The notes under the pieces were generated by a model that worked only from the letters and a program-made list of their open reading frames with translations, was not told the origin of the DNA and did not search any database. Below are positions 43,706 to 51,148 of a stretch of DNA of 64,000 nt, one piece after another; position 1 is the stretch's first letter; each line of letters starts with the position of its first letter. This stretch comes from Bdellovibrio sp. ZAP7. Its GTDB lineage: Bacteria > Bdellovibrionota > FAC87 > UBA2466. A program made the translations under genes and the position numbers. The DNA is taken from the NCBI GenBank assembly GCA_945878405.1, contig CAMCTJ010000002.1, positions 67,099 to 131,098 of the forward strand, written 5' to 3'.

Positions 43706-45205
43706 GTGAAAAATCGGCCTTACATTTTTTTATTATCAGCTTTGGGTAGTCTTACCCTTTTCGCAGCGGAAATCGTTGAGGAGTCTTCTTCTTGGCCCTT
43801 CACTTGGACCATTACTGATCATTCACTTGTTACCAGTGCTAAGGATCCCGGAGATCCGACTCTTCCGGCATCTAATGTGTTAGCTCATCAGACAGTCTTA
43901 GGCGCTGAATTAGGAAGTTTTTCTACTAGCCTCGCTTTTTCAAATCGCTTTTCCCAGACTGGTGATCCGTCGCAAAACAAACCCATTCTTCTAGATAAAA
44001 AAACGCTGTCGGGAGAATGGGAAAATTGGGAAATTCGACTAGGTGATAGTCACCAAGAATTTGGACGGGGGATTGCTCTAGCCCTGTTTAACAATCCTGT
44101 CTTTGGAGTCGACAACACACTTGAAGGCGGCTCATTCAAGTATCGAGATTCTGTCATTGAGGTGTCGGCCTTTGGTGGGAAAGTAAACGCTCTCCAAGCT
44201 CCCGTTGCAATTAATCCCGTTGATACTTTGATGCAAGCTCGGGAAGTCCGTCTTTTGGGGGGAGCTCTGTCTGGCAACCTTACGGGTCAAACAAAGATAA
44301 CCGCGCATTATCATCTCACCGAAAGCCAACCAGATGGTAAGCCCATCAATAAAAAATACAAAACGGTTGGGATGTCCTTTGAATCTCGAGACCTCATTTC
44401 AGGAGTCGAGACCTATTTAGAAAGTAATTTCATGGATTGGGAGGCTTCCACTTCCTCTAAAAAGCCACTTACCAAAAAGCCACGAGCCTATGCTAGCTTT
44501 GCATCAATGAGTTACAGCGATCTTGCTTTTAAAACAAAATTAGAATTCAAAGATTATCGAAATTTTTTCTATGATTTTCAGCGTCCACCGACTCTCGAAG
44601 AAGAATTTGTCTTAGCCACCAATAATAGTGACGTGACTGCGGGTCGCTTGGGCATGGAAGGACGTTTCGGCGAAGAGAGAACGACCGTTTTAGGAGCGAG
44701 CTATCTGACCGGTCAAGATAGAGAGCTCGATGCCCCAATTTACCATCCCCTTGTTTTTTCAAAGTTTAAATTGGGTTCTGGAATCGATTTGGAGCTCAAA
44801 GGCGGATACCGTTGGATGCCCGAAAAGAATAATCTGGTCCATGCAAGCTTGAAGACAAAGGTAAAGACGCAAAAGGGTCAATACGTAGAATTAGAACTGC
44901 GCAGGCAAAACCTCAATCAGGCCATTACGTCGCCTATTCCCATTCGAGAAGAAAGAAACGTAGCTCGAGTGACTTATACATTTTCAGAAAAGTTTAATTT
45001 GGGCGTGGGTTACGAGCATATGCCCACCAATATTGCTGAATTAGGAAACCATTTTGTGAATGGTTCCGCCACCTACACAACGAGCTGGCTGACCGCTCGT
45101 GCGTTTATGGGACAAACCAGTGGCGGCACCCAATGTTCATCGGGTGTTTGCCGGCAAGTTCCCCCTTATACGGGGGCTTACCTAGAAACGACGCTTACCT
45201 TCTAA
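43706..45205 (+). CDS. Outer-membrane beta-barrel, DUF6029-like
   Basis: A 499-residue exported barrel. The GTG at 43706 gives signal peptide MKNRPYIFLLSALGSLTLFAA. The mature part contains many alternating strands, the GDSHQEFGRGIALALF segment and terminal YLETTLTF. The pattern resembles the outer-membrane DUF6029-type proteins known from Bacteroidetes. Two Cys close to the end (QCSSGVCRQV) could be a disulfide hairpin and a client of the two upstream thioredoxins; the three are in one operon. Confidence 0.8.
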   Translation: MKNRPYIFLLSALGSLTLFAAEIVEESSSWPFTWTITDHSLVTSAKDPGDPTLPASNVLAHQTVLGAELGSFSTSLAFSNRFSQTGDPSQNKPILLDKKTLSGEWENWEIRLGDSHQEFGRGIALALFNNPVFGVDNTLEGGSFKYRDSVIEVSAFGGKVNALQAPVAINPVDTLMQAREVRLLGGALSGNLTGQTKITAHYHLTESQPDGKPINKKYKTVGMSFESRDLISGVETYLESNFMDWEASTSSKKPLTKKPRAYASFASMSYSDLAFKTKLEFKDYRNFFYDFQRPPTLEEEFVLATNNSDVTAGRLGMEGRFGEERTTVLGASYLTGQDRELDAPIYHPLVFSKFKLGSGIDLELKGGYRWMPEKNNLVHASLKTKVKTQKGQYVELELRRQNLNQAITSPIPIREERNVARVTYTFSEKFNLGVGYEHMPTNIAELGNHFVNGSATYTTSWLTARAFMGQTSGGTQCSSGVCRQVPPYTGAYLETTLTF

Positions 45206-45215
45206 TTAGTTCAGC

Positions 45216-46244
45216 TTACTTGAAGCTCTTATTGAGCTTTGCAATCAATTCTGGACCTGGATCGAGATCTGCCTCAGTCATTTCACATAGCGGTCGATCG
45301 CCCAAGTTCATGAGTTCGGCATGATCGCTAAAACCAGGGTTGTGATAGAGAAGCCCTGTGATGAGCTCTTGTTTAGCTCTTGCTTGGTGAATGGAATCAA
45401 TAGCCTTTACCGGATCCGTATAGTCATAATCTCGTCCCAGTTTTTTTACAGTCAGTCGTGAGCCATCATGAAGAGTGACTTCTTTCTTCTCCCCATCCTG
45501 AATATCAACTTCGATGTCTTCCTGAGGAGCGATAAATCCGAGCTCTTGAAGAACCACATCATGTTCTTTTACGAAAGTGTAACTCTTAGTGGAACCTTCG
45601 TGGTTATTGAAAGTCACACAAGGAGAAATGATGTCTAAAATAGCAATTCCCTTATGGGCGTAAGCCGCTTTGATAAGAGCAATCACTTGTTTTCGATCAC
45701 CCGAAAAAGATCGAGCAACAAAGCTTGCCCCCAGTTCGATGGCTACAGCACAGCAGTCAATTGTGGGATACGGATTGGACCAGCCTTTTTTGGCTTTGGA
45801 CCCTAAGTCAGCTGTCGCAGAAAACTGCCCCTTGGTAAGTCCGTAGGTTCCGTTGTTTTCAATAATGTAAACAATGTCCAAATTTCGACGAATAGCATGG
45901 CAGAAGTGCCCCATTCCGATACTTGCGGTATCTCCGTCTCCAGAGACCCCAATCATGGTTAACTTATTGTTGGCTAGGTTCGCCCCAGTCGCAATGGCTG
46001 GCATTCGGCCGTGCACGCTGTTGAATCCGTGGGCTCTATCCACAAAATAAGTAGGGGTCTTGGAAGAGCAACCGATCCCCGAAAACTTCATCAAGGTATG
46101 AGGGGCAACTCCTAATTGATAATAAGCTTCAATGATACAAGCCGTAATGGAGTCGTGCCCGCACCCTTTACAGAGCGTGGATGGTCTTCCTGAGTAGTCT
46201 GTTTTTTCTAAACCGATTCGATTGCAAGTAGATGGTGTTGTCAT
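45216..46244 (-). CDS. korB: 2-oxoacid:ferredoxin oxidoreductase, beta subunit
   Basis: A 342-residue subunit with the thiamine pyrophosphate fold. Cys residues of the beta-subunit are in TLCKGCGHDSI, the TPP loop is VSGDGDTASIG and IIENNGTYGLTKGQ; the GIGCSS motif is also present. It takes part in oxidation of 2-oxoglutarate or 2-oxoisovalerate with ferredoxin (kor/vor choice unresolved). Its start lies 5 bp after the alpha subunit stop. Confidence 0.93.
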   Translation of the reverse strand: MTTPSTCNRIGLEKTDYSGRPSTLCKGCGHDSITACIIEAYYQLGVAPHTLMKFSGIGCSSKTPTYFVDRAHGFNSVHGRMPAIATGANLANNKLTMIGVSGDGDTASIGMGHFCHAIRRNLDIVYIIENNGTYGLTKGQFSATADLGSKAKKGWSNPYPTIDCCAVAIELGASFVARSFSGDRKQVIALIKAAYAHKGIAILDIISPCVTFNNHEGSTKSYTFVKEHDVVLQELGFIAPQEDIEVDIQDGEKKEVTLHDGSRLTVKKLGRDYDYTDPVKAIDSIHQARAKQELITGLLYHNPGFSDHAELMNLGDRPLCEMTEADLDPGPELIAKLNKSFK

Positions 46245-46249
46245 GGTTA

Positions 46250-48031
46250 TTACCCTAATTGTCTTTCAAGTTCGCGTTGAATGAAGTCTGCTGAAATGGG
46301 GAAGCCTCCATAGTACAGGACGCTAAAGAGTTTATTTTGGTATCCTCTGATATCCACTTCAATGAGTTGTCTCATCTGAGCATCTCGATTTTGTTCGACC
46401 ACAACCACTCGGTCACAGGATTTTATGAAATCCTCAACTTCTTGTGAAAAAGGATACGAGCGAAGTCTCATATATTTCACATTGTCGTTCTTCATTCGAT
46501 CGAACGTTTCCACCAATGCATGGTGAGTTGTTCCAAAGGCAATGACTCCTACTTTTGCCTTCGGATTTCCCGTCACGATCGGCTTTGGTACGTATTGTTT
46601 TGCAGTCTGGAATTTCTTAGCGAGCCGGTCCATATTTCTTGTATAGACAACAGGACTTTCGGTGTATCGAGCATACTCATCGTGGCCGGATCCTCGAGTA
46701 AAGAAGGCTGCTTTTCTGTGATTGGTTCCGGGGAGCGTTCGATAGCAAACTCCATCACCATCTACATCGAGATAGCGACCGAAGTCCTTTACTTTATCTA
46801 GTTGCTCAGCATTGAGAATTTTGCCTCGATCGTACTTAGGCTTTGTGTAGACCAATTCGTCATCAACCCATTGATTCATGCCTAAGTCGAGATCGGTCAT
46901 CACAAACACGGGAGTTTGTATTCTGTCTGCAAGATTGAAAGCATCCTGTCCCATTTCGAAGCACTCTTTTGGAGAGCTCGGGAAAAGAAGAATATGTCTT
47001 TTGTCTCCGTGAGAAGCATAAGCGCAGGATTGAATGTCACACTGTTGAGTACGAGTGGGAAGACCAGTGGAGGGTCCAACCCGTTGGACATTGTAAAGAA
47101 CAGCAGGGATTTCAGCATAGTAAGCAAGGCCTAACAGCTCTTGCATCAGAGAAATCCCGGGTCCTGCTGTCGCAGTCATCGCTCTGGCGCCTGCCCAGCT
47201 AGCGCCAAGGACCATACCGATGGCTCCTAATTCATCTTCTGCTTGGACCACGGCATATTTTGCTTTTCCATCTTTTCCCATTCTGAGTTTTTTCAGATGG
47301 CTTTCCATGGATTCGGTTAGCGAGCTTGAAGGAGTAATGGGGTACCAAGCGACAACTGTGCAGCCAGCGTAAATCGCTCCAAGACCACAAGCTGTATTTC
47401 CCTCGGTAACGATTTTTCCATCGTTCACATTGGAGCGTTGAAACTCGTAAGCGTCTTGTTTTTTGAAATTTTCTTTCGCGTAATCGATTCCCACTTGAAG
47501 AGCTGCGATATTGGCGTCAATCGCACTTTGTTTGTCGCGGAACGTATCTTTGATCACACTCTTCATGACATCTTCTTCAATGCCATACAGATGAGAGAGT
47601 GCACCTACGTAAAAAAGATTTTTCAAAAGGTGACGAAGTTTTGCGTCGGTAATTTTTTTAGAAAGTTCTTCTACCGGAAGAGCATAGAGAACTATTCCGG
47701 GTTTAACTTCTTCAGGGGCAATTTTGATAATGCTTGAGTTGTAAAAAATCGTAGTGCCCGGTCGCATGGCTGCTACATCATCCTTCGCAGTTTCTGCGTT
47801 CATTAAAACCGCGATATCGTCATGTTCACGAAGTGTTTGATAACCTTTCGGACTCACTCGAATTTGAAACCAAGTCGGAAGACCTTGAATGTTTGAAGGG
47901 AAGAGATTTTTTGCACAAACTCCAATACCCATTCTGAACAGGGATTTGAAAAGCAGATTGTTTGAAGATTGGCTACCAGTTCCGTTGACCGTTGCAACGC
48001 GAATACTAAAGTCGTTGATTCGTTTTTCCAT
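46250..48031 (-). CDS. korA: 2-oxoacid:ferredoxin oxidoreductase, fused gamma-alpha subunit
   Basis: A 593-residue protein with an N-terminal gamma-type domain (about 5-190; TGSQSSNNLLF and GIGVCAKN) fused to the alpha domain (about 200-590; GLGAIYAGCTVVAWYPITPSS, AEDELGAIGMVLGASWAGA, TATAGPGISLMQE). The ATG at 48031 is used; the open frame to 48157 runs into a divergent gene. The fusion type is common in KorA proteins. Partner of korB. Confidence 0.92.
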   Translation of the reverse strand: MEKRINDFSIRVATVNGTGSQSSNNLLFKSLFRMGIGVCAKNLFPSNIQGLPTWFQIRVSPKGYQTLREHDDIAVLMNAETAKDDVAAMRPGTTIFYNSSIIKIAPEEVKPGIVLYALPVEELSKKITDAKLRHLLKNLFYVGALSHLYGIEEDVMKSVIKDTFRDKQSAIDANIAALQVGIDYAKENFKKQDAYEFQRSNVNDGKIVTEGNTACGLGAIYAGCTVVAWYPITPSSSLTESMESHLKKLRMGKDGKAKYAVVQAEDELGAIGMVLGASWAGARAMTATAGPGISLMQELLGLAYYAEIPAVLYNVQRVGPSTGLPTRTQQCDIQSCAYASHGDKRHILLFPSSPKECFEMGQDAFNLADRIQTPVFVMTDLDLGMNQWVDDELVYTKPKYDRGKILNAEQLDKVKDFGRYLDVDGDGVCYRTLPGTNHRKAAFFTRGSGHDEYARYTESPVVYTRNMDRLAKKFQTAKQYVPKPIVTGNPKAKVGVIAFGTTHHALVETFDRMKNDNVKYMRLRSYPFSQEVEDFIKSCDRVVVVEQNRDAQMRQLIEVDIRGYQNKLFSVLYYGGFPISADFIQRELERQLG

Positions 48032-48155
48032 GGGGGATCTCAGGCTCCTCTTGAAGTTAAAACTATCAGGTGATTCTAGAGGGTTAGGGGGCACAGTCAA
48101 GTCAGACTCCAAAATAACACGCCGCACAACACAACAAAAAAGGTACGATATTCCC

Positions 48156-49721
48156 ATGCCGGAAAATCGAGTTCCTTTGGTAAAAGAACAATATGAGAAA
48201 TTCCCCTATCCGAAGGTGCCTCTACTGGCCAAACTTCATCGCGATACTCTGTGGCAAATCAATTTGGATTGGATTGCAAGGCGTCTGGGGTGTGAACCCG
48301 GTCCTAATCCCCGAATTTGGATTGCGGGGTGTGGGACCTTCCAGCCGTATTCCTTCGCCAGGGCAAATCCCAAAGCTTCAATTCTTGCGACCGACCTGTC
48401 CTCAGAGTCTTTAACGCAAGCCAAGAAACGATGTCGGTTTCACCGAATCAAAAATGTTGAGTTTGCCCCTATTGATTTGAATGATGTGAGCACTTATCCC
48501 GATGAAAAGTTCGATCTCATTGAGTGTTATGGCGTTCTCATGAGCCTTCCCGAACCAGGAAAGGTCTTAAAAGAGTTCTCAAAGCGGTTGAAGCCAAATG
48601 GGATTTTGAGGGTGATGGTCTATACCCATTATGGACGGCAGAGAATTTTTCAGATTCAAAAGCTATCAAAGTTATTGGGATTGGGGCCTTATGAAAAAAC
48701 TCATCCTGTAATTTTGCGGAGCCTCATGACGGCTTTGCCGGAAACCCACCCATTAAAATCTACTTTCTTTGATTATCCTGACTCGAAGAATCTCCCCGGG
48801 ATTGTCGATGGCTTTTTACATGCCTCTGATCAAGGTTTTACGGGAGAAGCGGTATCTAAAATTTTAGACGAAGCAGGGTTTGAGCTGGGCTTTTGTTACC
48901 ACCGACCTTGGGGAGATCCTGAGGTTATGGAGAAAAAACTGGTAAGGCCGGGGGAAGACCCCGCTTTTTGGCTCCATTACTTGGACCTTTGGCAGAGTCT
49001 AAAGTCTAATTTTATTTTATGTGTCGTCCCTAAAAAGGGGCTTAAAACTCAGGAGAAAAAATCTACCGCGAGGCACCCGCTTTTTGATTTGGGTGAGCCC
49101 GTGGGGATTCGGCATAAATTACGGCTTTTAAAATCGGGGATTTTGGGGACTCACCTTCAGAGCCGCACCCATGAAGAGGCCGTTCAGCTTTCCGCAAAAG
49201 AAGTACGAGCCTTAATGAGTGGGAAAGCTCCTACGGGAAAAGTGAGTGATGTTTTGGGAATAAAGACAGTAAAGCCCAGACCTTTTTTGGAGAAAAGCCC
49301 CCGGTTTCCGATGCCGACTGAGCCGTGGAAGGTCGAAATTGGGAAAGGCCCGAATCCCCTCTATCGGCATCTTTTTGATGCTTATACTTTTAGCGAGGAT
49401 CTTCCAACGGAATGGGAGAAGTGGAAGCCGCATACTCGGCCGCTTGAGGATTCAGACCAGCCCTGGGGCCTTACCCCAGCGTCAACCTACGAGAATCAAA
49501 AAGAGCTGATTGACGAGTGGCTTCGGAGCAGGGAGAAGAGGACCCTGGTGCCGATCTCTGAGGCTAGACTGGTTAAAGAGGATGAGAAACTCGAGGTTTT
49601 AAGAGTCTTTTTAGGAAAACAAAAAGGTCTTCAGATTCCTTCTGATAGGGCCTCCCAAAGGGTTCTTTGGGTTCTTCTTTTAAGTCATCAAGAGCTCTTT
49701 TTAGAGTTCGAGGCGCCTTAA
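48156..49721 (+). CDS. SAM-dependent methyltransferase with C-terminal extension
   Basis: A 521-residue protein. It opens VKEQYEKFPYPKVPLLAK, the Y..FPYP motif of a group of methyltransferases, followed by a SAM fold (WIAGCGTFQPYSFA, LATDLSSESL, FDLIECYGVLMSLP) at about 50-210. Its long C-terminal part (about 290-520) is not recognised. The start at 48156 lies about 12 bases from an AAAAAGGT site; a longer frame overlapping the antisense end of korA is a shadow. Substrate unknown. Confidence 0.85.
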   Translation: MPENRVPLVKEQYEKFPYPKVPLLAKLHRDTLWQINLDWIARRLGCEPGPNPRIWIAGCGTFQPYSFARANPKASILATDLSSESLTQAKKRCRFHRIKNVEFAPIDLNDVSTYPDEKFDLIECYGVLMSLPEPGKVLKEFSKRLKPNGILRVMVYTHYGRQRIFQIQKLSKLLGLGPYEKTHPVILRSLMTALPETHPLKSTFFDYPDSKNLPGIVDGFLHASDQGFTGEAVSKILDEAGFELGFCYHRPWGDPEVMEKKLVRPGEDPAFWLHYLDLWQSLKSNFILCVVPKKGLKTQEKKSTARHPLFDLGEPVGIRHKLRLLKSGILGTHLQSRTHEEAVQLSAKEVRALMSGKAPTGKVSDVLGIKTVKPRPFLEKSPRFPMPTEPWKVEIGKGPNPLYRHLFDAYTFSEDLPTEWEKWKPHTRPLEDSDQPWGLTPASTYENQKELIDEWLRSREKRTLVPISEARLVKEDEKLEVLRVFLGKQKGLQIPSDRASQRVLWVLLLSHQELFLEFEAP

Positions 49722-49774
49722 ATTGACAATTTTTCAGCGGATCAGTAGGGTCTTGGATTCTATCGCAAGCATGC

Positions 49775-49851
<77 letters not shown>

Positions 49852-49871
49852 TTTTTCATGACTTTTATTTT

Positions 49872-50330
49872 ATGAAAGCAATTTCGAAGCATCTTACTAA
49901 TGAGAGAGGCTGTTTAAGCGACGGCACAATCTTAGCACTTGGTTTGATTGTGGCTCCTTTGTACTTAGCCCTTAAATCAATTTTTTATGGAACCTTTATT
50001 GGTTTCGCCAGCACCAATGTCTTGAATCTTGAAACGTCGCTGACCAAGAAACAAAATTTTATCCTAGGTCTTTGTAGAACAATTGCTGGGATAATTTTTT
50101 TTGTACCGATGATGTCTTTCATAAAAAGCGTAGAACATTCAAACTCCATCGAACATGCAAGTGTTAATTTCTTTGCGGCGGTTCCTGCTTGGGCCTTAAT
50201 TTCTTTTATAATCTATTCAAAATTCAAACCCAAAAACAGCCGGGGATTTTTGTATTTTATAATTCTAGGCTCAAGCCTCTCTTTTGTTCTTAATCATTTT
50301 ATATTGGCGATGGGTCCGGGCTTTCGATGA
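49872..50330 (+). CDS. Small multi-pass membrane protein in the tRNA-Asp island
   Basis: A 152-residue protein with about four hydrophobic helices (about 20-42, 60-82, 100-120, 125-147), no recognised family motif and a visibly more AT-rich base composition than neighbouring genes. It starts 21 bp after tRNA-Asp and ends 10 bp before a degenerate tRNA 3' copy, so it appears to be the cargo of the first small segment. No strong ribosome site is visible. Confidence 0.6.
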   Translation: MKAISKHLTNERGCLSDGTILALGLIVAPLYLALKSIFYGTFIGFASTNVLNLETSLTKKQNFILGLCRTIAGIIFFVPMMSFIKSVEHSNSIEHASVNFFAAVPAWALISFIIYSKFKPKNSRGFLYFIILGSSLSFVLNHFILAMGPGFR

Positions 50331-50340
50331 CGGTCAACTT

Positions 50341-50378
50341 ACACGCGGTTCGAAAGTCGTCCACTTCGCCCCGCCATT
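50341..50378 (+). repeat. Degenerate tRNA 3'-end repeat, copy 1
   Basis: 38 bp sharing GTTCGA and CCCCGCCATT with the 3' end of tRNA-Asp, including the CCA, but with a T-stem that no longer pairs. It matches copy 2 at 33 of 38 positions. It fits a remnant attachment site (att) bounding the membrane-protein segment. Confidence 0.8.
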
Positions 50379-50452
50379 CATCTAAGTAATTGAAATTAAA
50401 TAACAAAAACGCATAAAACCAGTTGGTTTATCCCTGTAAAAGAGCACGCTCC

Positions 50453-50482
50453 TTGAAAAGGTATACCTTGATGAGGTATAAT
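50453..50482 (+). promoter_or_regulatory. Putative higBA promoter with overlapping operator
   Basis: TTGAAA (50453-50458), 18-base spacer and exact TATAAT (50477-50482). A perfect 12-bp palindrome AAGGTATACCTT (50458-50469) lies across the spacer, and AGGTATA repeats at 50474-50480. That is the layout of an operator bound by the HigA antitoxin to shut off its own promoter. The expected transcription start is at about 50489-50490. Confidence 0.7.
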
Positions 50483-50489
50483 TCTTCTC

Positions 50490-50777
50490 GTGGCGATTCT
50501 ATCTTTCGCTGATGAAGCAACAGAGAGTTTCTTTCGAACGGGGCGCGCCAAGCACGCGAGCTGGACTAACATTAAGTCAGTTGTCGCCAGAAAATTGGAC
50601 ATGATTCAATACGCAGCTAAGTTATCTGACTTGAAGTCACCCCCCGGTAATCGACTCGAAGCTCTCACCAAAGATCGAATTGGGTATCACAGTATTCGGA
50701 TAAATGATCAGTGGCGGTTAGTGTTTCGATGGACCGAATCAGGTCCAACAGAAGTAGAAGTCACGGATTATCACTAG
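50490..50777 (+). CDS. higB: HigB-type RelE-superfamily toxin
   Basis: A 95-residue toxin beginning SFADEATESFFRTG, with basic linkers and a C-terminal core HSIRINDQWRLVF and VEVTDYH that match the ribosome-dependent mRNA endonuclease HigB. The start is the GTG at 50490; there is no ribosome site at the usual distance, and the -10 box ends only 7 bases earlier, so the mRNA is predicted leaderless. It precedes its antitoxin, as usual for higBA. Confidence 0.88.
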   Translation: MAILSFADEATESFFRTGRAKHASWTNIKSVVARKLDMIQYAAKLSDLKSPPGNRLEALTKDRIGYHSIRINDQWRLVFRWTESGPTEVEVTDYH

Positions 50778-50787
50778 CGAGGTAGCT

Positions 50788-51087
50788 ATGAAAACGATTT
50801 CCAGAAAACCTACATCTCCCGGCGAGATTCTAAATGAGGAGTTTCTTATTCCCTTGGGTTTAACTCAAAAGCAATTAGCTGAACACATTGGTTGTGACAT
50901 TAAGGTCATTAATCGAATTATCAATGAACGAACTTCCGTAACAGCAGAAATGGCTCTGAAACTGGCAGCTACTTTTAAAACAACACCTGATTTTTGGCTC
51001 AATGCCCAGAAGGCTATGGATATTTATAGCGCCACTCGCCGGCTTGCCAAACTGCCAGCTCCGCTCATGAATCGAAAAGCTGGGTAG
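50788..51087 (+). CDS. higA: HigA-type antitoxin (XRE)
   Basis: A 99-residue protein of the HigA family. It begins SPGEILNEEFLIPLGLTQ, followed by the HTH KQLAEHIGCDIKVINRIINE, then MALKLAATFKTTPDFWLNAQ with the family's DFWL motif. A GAGG site precedes its ATG. It neutralises HigB and probably represses at the palindrome at 50458. It starts 10 bp after higB. Confidence 0.9.
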   Translation: MKTISRKPTSPGEILNEEFLIPLGLTQKQLAEHIGCDIKVINRIINERTSVTAEMALKLAATFKTTPDFWLNAQKAMDIYSATRRLAKLPAPLMNRKAG

Positions 51088-51110
51088 TATTTCTAGGCGC
51101 GAAATCCTAT

Positions 51111-51148
51111 ACACGCGGTTCGAAATTCATCCACTCGACCCCGCCATT
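51111..51148 (+). repeat. Degenerate tRNA 3'-end repeat, copy 2
   Basis: 38 bp with the same start (ACACGCGGTTCG) and end (CCCCGCCATT) as copy 1 and five mismatches in between. It closes the higBA segment and overlaps by two bases the stop codon of the convergent gene, marking the right boundary of the island. Confidence 0.8.

Noticed and set aside
47889-48155. Upstream extension of the 521-residue methyltransferase frame into the korA 5' region.
   Set aside because: The extension reads antisense to the korA N-terminus; the MPENR start at 48156 gives the conserved family N-terminus.
50341-50378. Repeat copy 1 as a functional tRNA.
   Set aside because: Only the T-arm and acceptor 3' half are recognisable; there is no D-arm or anticodon arm and the T-stem does not pair.
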